Part shown: positions 10,601 through 20,652 of the stretch, in pieces
Layout: each line of letters starts with the position of its first letter
Position numbering within the stretch: position 1 is the first letter of the stretch
Assembly: GCF_904849725.1 (NCBI RefSeq)
Contig: NC_058523.1
Coordinates: forward strand, 111,416,189 to 111,480,188
DNA from: Hordeum vulgare subsp. vulgare
Taxonomy: Eukaryota > Streptophyta > Magnoliopsida > Poales > Poaceae
Direction of reading: 5' to 3'
Length of the DNA: 64,000 bases
Translations under genes and position numbers: made by a program
The notes under the pieces: model-generated
The model's input: the letters and a program-made list of their open reading frames with translations, nothing else
The model's database searches: none
Told to the model about the DNA's origin: nothing

Positions 10601-11485
10601 TTCTTGTCGGCATTTATCTTGTTCTTTTCTGATAATGCATGGGCATCTTTTGACTCCTTGTACTCTTGAAATGCCTTCCAGTGATTCGCCTGCTTGGCTA
10701 GATACCCCTCGAATACTGGCACTTTCTTTGTCTTCAGATAGTTTTTCCATAGCTTCTTCTTCCAGCTACGGAACAGTTCGGCCATCTTCTTTAGAGTCCA
10801 CTGCTTGACTTTGGCCCTCAGCTTGTCTGCGGCGTCTTCATTCTCACATTCTGGCAGGTTGAAATGTGACATGAGATCATTCCAAAGATTATCTTTGTAC
10901 CTTTCGGCGACATAGTCACTATCGGCTGCCCCTTTGCGCTTGTTCCACTCCCGAACGCTGATCGGGACGTGATCCCTAACGAGAACTCCGCATTGCTTCT
11001 TGAATGTGTCAGCAACATTCTTAGGAAGCTTGGGTTCGCCCATAGGCAATATCACCTCAAAGGTGTAATGCGTCCGTGCATCCAACTTTCTAGTCGGGCC
11101 TCGTTTCGTAGCTTTGCTCGATGTGGAGGCCTAAGAGGGAGAAACATTCGTCAAATGAATGTATATGTATACAATATAGAGCTATCTCCAATATTTTGCA
11201 CATATTACAAGTGATTGTCGAACTTCATATGTATACCTCGCCGGACTTTATTATTTCTTCACCGGCTTCTCCACTGGCTTCTCCATCAGTGGAGCTATCA
11301 CCTTCTCCGTCATTGGACCTATCTCCTGCCCCATCGGCTTCATCTTCGTGTCGGTCGACCTCCATTCCATATCCGGAGGGGTTTAGATATGACGACGGAG
11401 ATTCAGCTGGTTCAACGTCGGGGCCGTCTTTGATTATATCTTCGAGAAGTTCTTCCTCTTCGAGGTTCCTGATATGTGGATCCAT
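7682..11485 (-). pseudogene. CACTA accessory protein with C-terminal Ulp1-like (C48) cysteine protease, seven exons
   Basis: Exons inferred from splice sites and reading phase: 11485-11237, 11130-8717, 8630-8457, 8372-8262, 8162-8093, 8004-7909, 7813-7682; all phases agree. Exon 1 is acidic (MDPHIRNLEEEELLED). Exon 2 resembles the plant Ptta/En/Spm transposase family (WW-rich helical part, about 11090-10120), then a Pro-rich linker (about 9700-9500) and a basic region. Exons 4-6 carry a Ulp1-type triad: His in FHWILLDIQ, Asp in DAFDPL, Cys in LCGYYVCE. These proteases cut SUMO or related conjugates; the substrate here is unknown. Defects: an in-frame TAG at 10117-10119 (CAG to TAG would explain it) and an exon 4 acceptor reading aa instead of ag (8374-8373). 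About 1,080 codons. Confidence 0.78.
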
Positions 11486-11564
11486 AGTTCTGCAAAACAC
11501 GGACATTTGATTAACTAATAAACTAACAAACTATATAAGAGGGGTTGGAAACTTCGAAGTGTCG

Positions 11565-11574
11565 TTTTATATAG
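11565..11574 (-). promoter_or_regulatory. TATA box upstream of the protease gene
   Basis: On the - strand ctatataaaa lies about 80 bases before the ATG at 11485 and directly downstream of a tttagtcccgg-type repeat (11580-11595). The same arrangement occurs at 13596 and 29230 in this element. Confidence 0.6.
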
Positions 11575-11805
11575 GAGGACCTTTAGTCCCGGGTCTTGGC
11601 TAGAACCTAAACTCTAAAATATGTCTAACGGATTCTCTTAACCTTTAAGGATTTAACAAAATGGCGACATTCTAGATGTGTAGAAAATGATCCTATTTTT
11701 CCTGATCTCATCTACCCTTCTATATGTCACATTATTCTATCAGGAACTCCGTTCCATAACAACTTTAGTCCCGGGTCGTGGCTCCACCCGGGACTCCTAG
11801 ATTTC
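11575..11805. repeat. Internal copies of CACTA subterminal repeats
   Basis: Partly eroded terminal-type repeats occur at 11580-11600 (ctttagtcccgggtcttgg) and at 11763-11798 (tttagtcccgggtcgtgg...cccgggact). The latter is very close to the units at 13,840-13,870. They lie immediately upstream of the TATA box at 11565. Confidence 0.65.
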
Positions 11806-12079
11806 TGCATAGTATTCAAAGTAGGAGTACTTTTCCAATTTGAGCATTCAATAAGCAAAACCAAATCGTAAAATAAAGTAGTATTCAAATTAGCATGCAT
11901 TCAATTATAATAAAATACATCATCTCTTTTGTCCGTACATCGTCGAATATTATCACTAATACTCCTCGAATACTATCATACATATAGCATCACTGATACA
12001 TCTAGAACCGTAGCGCCCGACGGGTATCGTCGCGGGCGGTGGACACCCAAAGAGAAGGAACCATCACAGGATCATAGCT

Positions 12080-12400
12080 CTAGTGAGATCCCCGAAGAAC
12101 CTGCCAGGTATGCTCGAACTTGCCCTCCAACGCAACCATGTAGCGACGGACGTGCTCATCCTCGCTGACACGGTGACGTACCACCTCCGCGGTGTCCGGA
12201 AGCCTCGGCACCGTCACTGGCCCATGCGACCGCCACCAAACAAGGATCGGGTCAACAACGGGCTGGCTCCTCACCAACCTACGCCCCCCGGAAGGTAGCA
12301 CCTCCCAATACCAGCCGGGCGGAGCCCAGTCCTGGACAGGGCCCCTCTGATCAAGCAGGTGTCCTCCGCCGAGTCGACGACGAGGATGCGGGATAGGCAT
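12080..12400 (-). CDS. Short CACTA-associated ORF of unknown function (106 codons)
   Basis: The predicted protein is rich in Trp, Pro and Arg (DWAPPGWYWEVLPSGGRR; VDPILVWWRSHGPVTVPRLP) and ends in a charged helical part (EDEHVRRYMVALEGKFEHTW). Its composition is far from random translation of the AT-rich neighbourhood, and the GC content is locally high, which argues for past coding selection. It lies downstream of the TATA module at 13596 on the same strand. It may be one exon of a longer gene: the segment between 11930 and 12080 also lacks obvious repeats. No known domain is recognised. Confidence 0.5.
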   Translation of the reverse strand: MPIPHPRRRLGGGHLLDQRGPVQDWAPPGWYWEVLPSGGRRLVRSQPVVDPILVWWRSHGPVTVPRLPDTAEVVRHRVSEDEHVRRYMVALEGKFEHTWQVLRGSH

Positions 12401-12595
12401 CGTAAAATGAACTAAAAAAATAAACTAGTTCTATTAATTTTCTTGCTAAAAATAAACTATTAACACTTAAGCATATACAATAGCAAAATTAAACTATTAA
12501 CACTTAAGCATATACAATAGCAAAATTAAGCAATAATCTAAGAAACACTATTAACACTATACAATAAAAAAATTAAATGACAAAAAAAATATTTC

Positions 12596-13325
12596 TTCTT
12601 CTTGTAACCCTAACCTAATTTTTCCTCTTCTTCTATTTCTCCTCTTCTTCTACTTCTTCTTCTACTTCTACTTCTCCTCTTCTTCTACTACTTCTCCTCT
12701 TCTCTTCTTCTACTTCTCCTCTCCTCCCCTTCTAATTTTTTCTCTTCTTCTACTTCTCCTCTTCTTCTATTTTTCCTCTTCTTCTCCTCTCCTCCTCTTC
12801 TTATTCTCCTTTTTCTTCTTTCCTTATCCTCCTCTTCTTATTTTCCTTTTTCCTAATCTTATTTTCTTATTTTTGTTCATATTTCTTCTTCTTGTAACCC
12901 TAACCTAATTCTAAATATTACTAACCCTAATAATCTAGCACAAACCTAATAACAATAGGAATTAAATGACAAAAAAAATCTTTTTCTTTTTCTTCTTTTC
13001 TTCCCTTTTTCTTCTTTTCTTCTCCTTTTTCTTCCTTTCTTCTCCTTTTTCTTACTTTCTTCCCTTTTTCTTCTTTTCTTCTCCTTTTTCTTCTTTTCTT
13101 CTCCTTTTTCTTCTTTTCTTCTCCTTCCCTTTTTCTTCTTTTCTTCTCCTTTTTCTTCCTTTCTTCTCCTTTTTCTTCCTTTCTTCTCCTTTTTCTTCCT
13201 TTCTTCTCCTTTTTCTTCCTTTCTTCCCTTTTTCTTCTTTTCTTCTCGCTTTTCTTCTTTTCTTCTCCTTTTTCTTCTTTTCTTCTCCTTTTTTTCTTTT
13301 CTTCTCCTTTTTCTTCTTTTCTTCT
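12596..13325. repeat. Polypyrimidine/polypurine tract of about 730 bp
   Basis: The + strand is almost pure pyrimidine, mainly ttttcttcttttcttctcc variants of about 20 bases at 12,970-13,325 and cttcttctact variants at 12,600-12,850. The two blocks are separated by AT-rich sequence with a repeated segment cttcttgtaaccctaaccta (12598 and 12887). Long open frames in it on both strands are artefacts of low complexity. Confidence 0.85.
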
Positions 13326-13329
13326 ACTG

Positions 13330-13560
13330 GTCGGATGTTGGGGAGGAGGGGGCGGGGGGCTTACCGGCCGGAGGTGTCGACGGCGCGCGGCGAGGAGGAC
13401 GGCGGCGCGCGGCGAGGAGGACGACTGCGGCGAGGAGGACGACGGCGACGGCGAGGAGGACGGAAGGCGGCGGCGAGGAGGACGGCGGGCAGCCTGACGG
13501 TGTCGTCGAGGTCGTCGGTGTGCCGCGCCGGGCAGGAGAACGAGAGGAAGAAGAAGAGAA
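13330..13560. other. GC-rich block with ggcgaggaggacg repeats
   Basis: This 230-bp block has simple repeats (gcggcgaggaggac) and lies just downstream, in the - strand sense, of the TATA box at 13596. It may be the transcribed leader or first exon of the short-ORF gene. No gene can be defined in it. Confidence 0.4.
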
Positions 13561-13595
13561 GCGAACGATTTGGGTTGGAATTTTTCTAACTCCCG

Positions 13596-13604
13596 CTTAT
13601 ATAG
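13596..13604 (-). promoter_or_regulatory. TATA box of a second internal CACTA promoter
   Basis: On the - strand ctatataag follows a block of tttagtcccgg repeats (13609-13925) and points toward the GC-rich block and the ORF at 12400-12080. Its layout copies the promoter modules at 11565 and 29230. Confidence 0.55.
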
Positions 13605-13608
13605 GTGG

Positions 13609-13925
13609 ATCTTTAGTCCCGGTTCGGGGCTCGAACCGGGACTAAAGACCCCCTTTAGTCTCGGGTGGAGCCACGACCCGGGACTAAAGGCCCTTTTTCG
13701 GCAGACCAAAAGGCGGGAAGCAGGGGCCTTTAGTCCCGGTGCGGAGCTCCAACCGGGACTAATGGGGTCTTTAGTCCCGGTTGGAGCCACGCACCGGGAC
13801 TAAAGCCCCTCCTCGGCAGGCGGCAGGCGAGGGGCTTTAGTCCCGGGTCGTGGCTCCACCCGGGACTAAAGCCCCTCCTCGGCTGCACGATAAGTTTAGT
13901 CCCACCTCGCCCAGCGAGGGGGACT
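13609..13925. repeat. Internal array of CACTA terminal-type inverted repeats
   Basis: Four or more inverted pairs of ctttagtcccgg and ccgggactaaag with 15-30-base loops occur here (for example 13611-13648, 13729-13760, 13770-13805, 13832-13870). They match the subterminal repeats at both ends of the element but lie 6.4 kb inside it. They end near 13925 with a decayed copy. Confidence 0.85.
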
Positions 13926-14015
13926 AACACTTGTTTATAAGCCCCGTCGCAGCTACTCCATCGAGCTCCTCTCTAAAGCAGGCTTACGGGCCTAAACTGA
14001 CTATAAATTTAAAAA

Positions 14016-14119
14016 TTGAAACTATATTTGAAATTGTGGAGAAACTTAAACATGAATTCAAAGTGAGCTCACTTTGAATTTAGGTTTAATTTTCTTTACA
14101 AATTCTCATATAGTTTCAA
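14016..14119. repeat. Imperfect 104-bp palindrome
   Basis: Two 52-base arms meet without a spacer at 14067/14068. By hand alignment 44 of 52 positions pair; the central 26 bases (14055-14080, centred on gagctc) pair perfectly. It could extrude a cruciform or, if transcribed, form a long hairpin. Confidence 0.85.
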
Positions 14120-14140
14120 ATTTTTTTTCTATTGTCAAAA

Positions 14141-14985
14141 TTAACTATTTTGTTATTTTCAATTAAAAACTATGTTTATTAAAATACCTTTTGCATATTT
14201 GAGAATTTGACAAAACTATGATAATGAAAAGTGTTTGAAATTGAATAAATTATTCAAAACTATTTTCTATTTTCAAAAGTAATTATTTTGACTATCCAAA
14301 CTATTAACTATTTTGTTATTTTCAATTAAAAACTATGTTTATTAAAATTCTTTTTGCATATTTGAGAATTTGACAAAACTATGATAATGAAAAGTGTTTG
14401 AAATTGAATAAATAATTCAAAACTATTTTCTATTTTCAAAAGTAATTATTTTGACTACCCAAACTATTAACTATTTTGTTATTTTCAATTAAAAACTATG
14501 TTTATTAAAATTCTTTTTGCATATTTGAGAATTTGACAAAACTATGATAATGAAAAGTGTTTGAAATTGAATAAATAATGCAAAACTATTTTCTATTTTC
14601 AAAAGTAATTATTTTGACTATCCAAACTATTAACTATTTTGTTATTTTCAATTAAAAACTATGTTTATTAAAATTCTTTTTGCATATTTGAGAATTTGAC
14701 AAAACTATGATAATGAAAAGTGTTTGAAATTGAATAAATAATTCAAAACTATTTTTTATTTTCAAAAGTAATTATTTTGACTATCCAAACTATTAACTAT
14801 TTTGTTATTTTCTATTAAAAACTATGTTTATTAAAATTCTTTTTGCATATTTGAGAATTTGACAAAACTATGATAATGAAAAGTGTTTGAAATTGAATAA
14901 ATAATGCAAAACTATTTTCTATTTTCAAAAGTAATTATTTTGACCATCCAAACTATTAACTATTTTGTTATTTTCAATTGAAAAG
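14141..14985. repeat. Tandem array of an AT-rich 163-bp unit, about five copies
   Basis: The marker ttaactattttgttatttt begins at 14141, 14304, 14467, 14630, 14793 and 14956, exactly 163 bases apart each time. Copies differ by only a few bases. The array lies in the spacer between the transposase and protease genes. It contains no gene. Confidence 0.92.
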
Positions 14986-14991
14986 TGTTTG

Positions 14992-16519
14992 AAATTGAAA
15001 AGCACTACAAATGAACTCTGAAAATGTTGAAAGTTGGCATGCTATCATCATTTCACTCACATAGCATGTGTTAAAAAGTTGAGAGGGCTATGACAAAAAC
15101 TGGATGCACTTCGTGTACAAAACGGACAATCTCTCTCGAAGTATGAGGGTTTCGAACGAGAACTCATCTCTTACAAAGGGATTTCATTTTTTGAACTTAT
15201 TTGAACTCCATACTTTTTGTGTGTTCAAAATGCACCATTCAAAGGCACATCACAAAATTTCAACAATTTCTGACTTCATTTGGTATTCTTCGTGCATTTG
15301 CTTATTTTTTTGAGCCAGTTGACCCTGAAATTGAAAAGCACTACAAATGAACTCTGAAAATGTTGAAAGTTGGCATGCTATCATCATTTCACCCACATAG
15401 CATGTGTTAAAAAGTTGAGAGGGCTACGACAAAAACTGGATGCACTTCGTGTACGAAACGGACAATCTCTCTCGAAGTATCAGGGTTTCGAACGAGAACT
15501 CATCTCTTACAAAGGGATTTCAGTTTTTTGAAATTATTTGAACTCCATACTTTTTGTGTGTTCAAAATGCACCATTAAAAGGCACATCACAAAATTTCAA
15601 CAATTTCTGACTTCATTTGGTATTCTTCGTGCATTTACTTTTTTTTTGAGCTAGTTGACCCTGAAATTGAAAAGCACTACAAATGAACTCTGAAAATGTT
15701 GAAAGTTGGCATGTTATCATCATTTCACCCACATAGCATGTGTTAAAAAGTTGAGAGGGCTACGACAAAAACTGGATGCACTTCGTGTACAAAACGGACA
15801 ATCTCTCTCGAAGTATCAGGGTTTCGAACGAGAACTCATCTCTTACAAAGGGATTTCATTTTTTTGAACTTATTTGAACTCCATACTTTTTGTGTGTTCA
15901 AAATGCACCATTCAAAGGCATATCACAAAATTTCAACAATTTCTGACTTCATTTGGTATTCTTCGTGCATTTACTTTTTTTGAGCTAGTTGACCCTGAAA
16001 TTGAAAAGCACTACAAATGAACTCTGAAAATGTTGAAAGTTGGCATGTTATCATCATTTCACCCACATAGCATGTGTTAAAAAGTTGAGAGGGCTACGCC
16101 AAAAACTGGATGCACTTCGTGTACAAAACGGACAATCTCTCTCGAAGTATCAGGGTTTCGAACGAGAACTCATCTCTTACAAAGGGATTTCATTTTTTGA
16201 ACTTATTTAAACTCCATACTTTTTGTGTGTTCAAAATGCACCATTCAAAGGCACATCACAAAATTTCAACAATTTCTGACTTCATTTGGTATTCTTCGTG
16301 CATTTACTTTTTTTTGAGCTAGTTGACCCTGAAATTGAAAAGCACTACAAATGAACTCTGAAAATGTTGAAAGTTGGCATGCTATCATCATTTCACCCAC
16401 ATAGCATGTGTTAAAAAGTTGAGAGGGCTACGACAAAAACTGGATGCACTTCGTGTACAAAACGGACAATCTCTCTCGAAGTATCAGCGTTTCGAACGAG
16501 AACTCATCTCTTACAAAGG
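14992..16519. repeat. Tandem array of a 334-336-bp unit, about 4.5 copies
   Basis: The marker aaattgaaaagcactac starts at 14992, 15328, 15664, 15998 and 16332. Units are nearly identical; length differences come from a poly-T run. The last unit stops near 16519 and part of the 163-bp unit resumes (16520-16588). Each unit has a short open frame of about 70 codons that is a by-product of the repeat, not a supported gene. Confidence 0.92.
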
Positions 16520-16660
16520 TTTATTAAAATTATTTTTGCATATTTGAGAATTTGACAAAACTATGAAAATGAAAAGTGTTTGAAATTTAGTACATTCCAT
16601 ACATGCATTACATAAAAGGTTTAATACATTATTACATTATTGCTCCAATATTCCTATCTA

Positions 16661-17549
16661 TTATTTCTGTTTTCTTCTGGGTCGTAGCCATGGAGAATCT
16701 TCATCATTCAGTAGGATGCTTGGGTTAGTTTTCACTTTGAAGGGCGGAATTTCGTGAAACTTATTATAATCTTCTGACATGTCTGTCTTGTCATCTACTC
16801 CCACGATGTTTCTTTTCCCTGAAAGAACTATGTGGCGTTTTAGCTCATCGGACGATATCTTCTTTTGCTGATTTCTTTTTCTCGTTTTTGTAGACATGTC
16901 CTTCACATAGAAAACCTGAGCGACATCATAGGCTAGGACAAATGGTTCGTCCATGTACGCAAGATTGTTGAGATCCACTGTTGTCATGCCGTACTTTTGG
17001 TCTACAACTACTCCGCCTCCTGTCAGCTTCACCCATTTGCACCGAAACAAAGGGATCTTAAAAGTAGGTCCATAGTCAAGTTCCCATATCTCCTCTATGT
17101 ACCCGTAATATGTTTCCAAACAGTGCCCATTCTCGTCTGTTGCATCAAAGCGGACACCACTATTTTGGTTGGTGCTCTTTTTATCTTGGTCAACCATGTA
17201 AAATGTATTCCCATTTATCTCATACCCTTGGAAAGTACATATAGTCGAAGATGGTGGCCTGGCCAAACAGTACAGCTGATCTCCAACAGTGTCGTCATGC
17301 ATGAGATGTATCTGCAACCAACTGCCGAAAGTCTTCTCGTGTTCCCCTTTAATCCAAGAGTCAGCCTTCCGTGGGTTTTCGGAGCGTAGAATATTCTTCT
17401 GTCTCACGATATACGGAGCCACCACGGTGGAATTGTGTAGAACTGTGTAGTGTGCTTGAGAGAAAGAATGCCCGTCCATACATACTTTTTCTTTCCTTCC
17501 TAGTGTGCTTTTCCTGTTAGCCTACCCTCATACCGAGATTCAGGAACAC
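16661..17549 (-). pseudogene. CACTA TNP2-type transposase, C-terminal part (DUF4216-like)
   Basis: This is the end of the transposase gene whose main part lies at 28935-26510; the BARE/Angela copia sits between them. The reading frame at 26510 continues without shift at 17549, which proves one gene split by the insertion. The segment shows the DUF4216 pattern usual at the C-terminus of plant CACTA transposases (ACVYV-like core replaced here by EIWELDYGPTFKIPLFRCKW, and FYVKDMSTK). It ends with a basic tail (RPRRKQK) and a TAA at 16661-16663. After the stop come the tandem arrays. Confidence 0.85.
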
Positions 17550-17554
17550 CAATC
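17550..17554. repeat. Target duplication CAATC of the BARE/Angela element (partner 26510-26514)
   Basis: CAATC occurs immediately outside both LTRs, and the TNP2 reading frame is restored when one copy and the element are removed. Confidence 0.95.
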
Positions 17555-19396
17555 TGTTGGAATTATGCCCTAGAGGCAATGATAAATGTTTAGTTATTAT
17601 TATAATTCCTGTATCAAGATGATAGTTTATTATCCATGCTATAATTGTATTGAATGAAGACTCATTTACATGTGTGGATACATAGACAAAACACCGTCCC
17701 TAGCATGCCTCTAGTTGGCTAGCCAGTTGATCAATGATAGTCAGTGTCTTCTGATTATGAACAAGGTGTTGTTGCTTGATAACTGGATCACGTCATTGGG
17801 AGAATCACGTGATGGACTAGACCCAAACTAATAGACGTAGCATGTTGATCGTGTCATTTTGTTGCTGCTGTTTTCTGCGTGTTAAGTATTTATTCCTATG
17901 ACCATGAGATCATATAACTCACTGACACCGGAGGAATGCTTTGTGTGTATCAAATGTCGCAACGTAACTGGGTGACTATAAAGATGCTCTACAGGTATCT
18001 CCGAAGGTGTTAGTTGAGTTAGTATGGATCAAGACTGGGATTTGTCACTCCGTGTGACGGAGAGGTATTTCGGGGCCCACTCGGTAATACAACATCACAC
18101 ACAAGCCTTGCAAGCAATGTAACTTAGTGTAAGTTGCGGGATCTTGTATTACGGAATGAGTAAAGAGACTTGCCGGTAAACGAGATTGAAATAGGTATGC
18201 GGATATTGACGATCGAATCTCGGGCAAGTAACATACCGAAGGACAAAGGGAATGACATACGGGATTATACGAATCCTTGGCACTGAGGTTCAAACGATAA
18301 GATCTTCGTAGAATATGTAGGATCCAATATGGGCATCCAGGTCCCGCTATTGGATATTGACTGAGGAGTCTCTCGGGTCATGTCTACATAGTTCTCGAAC
18401 CCCCAGGATCTGCACACTTAAGGTTCGACGTTGTTTTATGCATATTTGAGTTATATGGTTGGTTACCGAATGTTGTTCGGAGTCCCGGATGAGATCACGG
18501 ACGTCACGAGGGTTTCCGGAATGGTCCGGAAACGAAGATTGATATATAGGATGACCTCATTTGATTACCGGAAGGTTTTCGGAGTTACCGGGAATGTACC
18601 GGGAATGACGAATGGGTTCCGGGAGTTCACCGGGGGCGGGGGGGGGGGGGGGGGCAACCCACCGCGGGGAAGCCCATAGGCATTGGGGGAGCCACACCAG
18701 CCCTTAGTGGGCTGGTGGGACAGCCCACAAGTGCCCAATGCGCCAAGAGAAGAAAAATCAAGAGGAAAGAAAAAAAAAGGGAAGGAGGTGGGAAAGAAAG
18801 GGGACTCCTCCCACCAAACCAAGTCCAACTCGTTTTGGGGGGGGGGGGGAGTCCTCCTCCCTTTGGCTCGGCCGACTCCTTGGGGGTCCTTGGACCCCAA
18901 GGCAAGGCCCCCCTCCCTCCTCCTATATATATGGAGCAATTAGGGCTGATTTGAGACGACTTTCTCACGGCTGCCCGACCACATACCTCCACGGTTTTTC
19001 CTCTAGATCGCGTTTCTGCGGAGCTCGGGCGGAGCCCTGCTGAGACAAGATCATCACCAACCTCCGGAGCGCTGTCACGCTGCCGGAGAACTCTTCTACC
19101 TCTCCGTCTCTCTTGCTGGATCAAGAAGGCCGAGATCATCGTCGAGTTGTACGTGTGCTGAACGCGGAGGTGCCGTCCGTTCGGTACTAGATCGTGGGAC
19201 TGATCGCGGGATTGTTCGCGGGGCGGATCGAGGGACGTGAGGACGTTCCCCTACATCAACCGCGTTCTCTAACGCTTCTGCTGTACGGTCTACAAGGGTA
19301 CGTAGATCACTCATCCCCTCTCGTAGATGGACATCACCATGATAGGTCTTCGTGCGCGTAGGAAAATTTTTGTTTCCCATGCGACATTCCCCTTCA
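17555..19396 (+). repeat. 5' LTR of the BARE/Angela element
   Basis: The LTR holds the promoter: ctatatatat at 18923-18932 is the likely TATA box. A run of about 20 guanines at 18637-18654 and another at 18837-18849 are longer than in the 3' LTR. Open frames within the LTR on both strands are not considered genes. Confidence 0.95.
18923..18932 (+). promoter_or_regulatory. TATA box of the BARE/Angela 5' LTR
   Basis: ctatatatat precedes the presumed RNA start by about 30 bases. The 3' LTR carries the same box at 26036-26045. Confidence 0.65.
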
Positions 19397-20652
19397 GTGG
19401 CATCATGAGCTATGTTCATGCGTAGATGTCTTCTCGAGTAGAACACAAAAGTTTTTGTGGGCGGTGATGTGCGTTTTGCTGCCCTCCTTAGTCTTTTCTT
19501 GATTCCACGGTATTGTTGGATTGAAGCGGCTTGGACCGACATTACTCGTACGCTTACGAGAGACTGGTTTCATCGTTACGAGTAACCCCCTTTGCTCAAA
19601 GATGACTGGCAAGTGACGGTTTCTCCAACTTTAGTTGAATCGGATTTGACCGAGGAGGTCCTTGGATGAGGTTAAATAGCAACTCATATATCTCCGTTGT
19701 GGTGTTTGCGTAAGTAAGATGCGATCCTACTAGATACCCTTGGTCACCACGTAAAACATGCAACAACAAAATTAGAGGACGTCTAACTTGTTTTTGCGGG
19801 GTATGACTGTGATGTGATATGGCCAATGATGTGATGTGATATATTGGATGTATGAGATGATCATGTTGTAATAGAAATATCGACTTGCACGTCGATGGTA
19901 CGGCAACCGGCGGGAGCCATAGGGTTGTCTTTATACTAACGTTTGTGCTTGCAGATGCGTTTACTATTTTGCTAGGATGTAGCTTTAGTAGTAATAGCAT
20001 AAGTAGCACGACAACCCCGATGGCAACACGTTGATGGATGATCATGGTGTGGCGCCGGTGACAAGAAGATCGTGCCGGTGCTTTGGTGATGGAGATCAAG
20101 AAGCACGTGATGATGGCCATATCATGTCACTTATGAATTGCATGTGATGTTAATCCTTTTATGCACCTTATTTTGCTTAGAACGACGGTAGCATTATGAG
20201 GTGACCTCTCACTAAAATTTCAAGACGAAATTGTGTTCTCCCCGACTGTGCACCGTTGCTACAGTTCGTCGTTTCGAGACACCACGTGATGATCGGGTGT
20301 GATAGACTCAACGTTCACATACAACGGGTGCAAAACAGTTGCGCACGCGGAACACTCGGGTTAAGCTTGACGAGCCTAGCATGTGCAGACATGGCCTCGG
20401 AACACATGAGACCGAAAGGTCGATCATGAATCATATAGTTGATATGATTAGCATAGGGATGCTTACCACTGAAACTATACTCAACTCACGTGATGATCGG
20501 ACTTGGGATAGTATAAGTGGATCATGAACCACTCAAATGACTAGAGAGATGTATTTTTTGAGTGGGAGTTTAGCATATAATTTGATTAAGTTGAGCTCTA
20601 ATTATCTTGAACATAGTCTAAGTCCACTTTGAATATATTTGTTATGTAGATC
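19397..20652 (+). other. BARE/Angela leader with primer binding site
   Basis: The site tggcatcatgagc at 19398-19410 follows the LTR by one base and matches the initiator tRNA-Met complement (tggtatcagagc) imperfectly. The remaining 1.24 kb is an untranslated leader typical of this family; several short ORFs in it have no recognised content. Confidence 0.7.

Noticed and set aside
12927..13790. Long ORFs on both strands (287 and 207 codons), Lys/Glu/Arg-rich or Phe/Ser-rich
   Set aside because: They come from the polypyrimidine tract and GC-rich simple repeats; no conserved domain, and both strands are open for the same low-complexity reason.
14141..16519. Regular repeats that might be taken for a CRISPR array
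   Set aside because: Units are 163 and about 335 bases in direct tandem without unique spacers, and the DNA is a plant transposon.
18565..19542. ORFs inside the BARE/Angela LTRs (also 25697-26252)
   Set aside because: They are in promoter/leader sequence, differ between the two LTRs by frameshifting indels, and have no domain.
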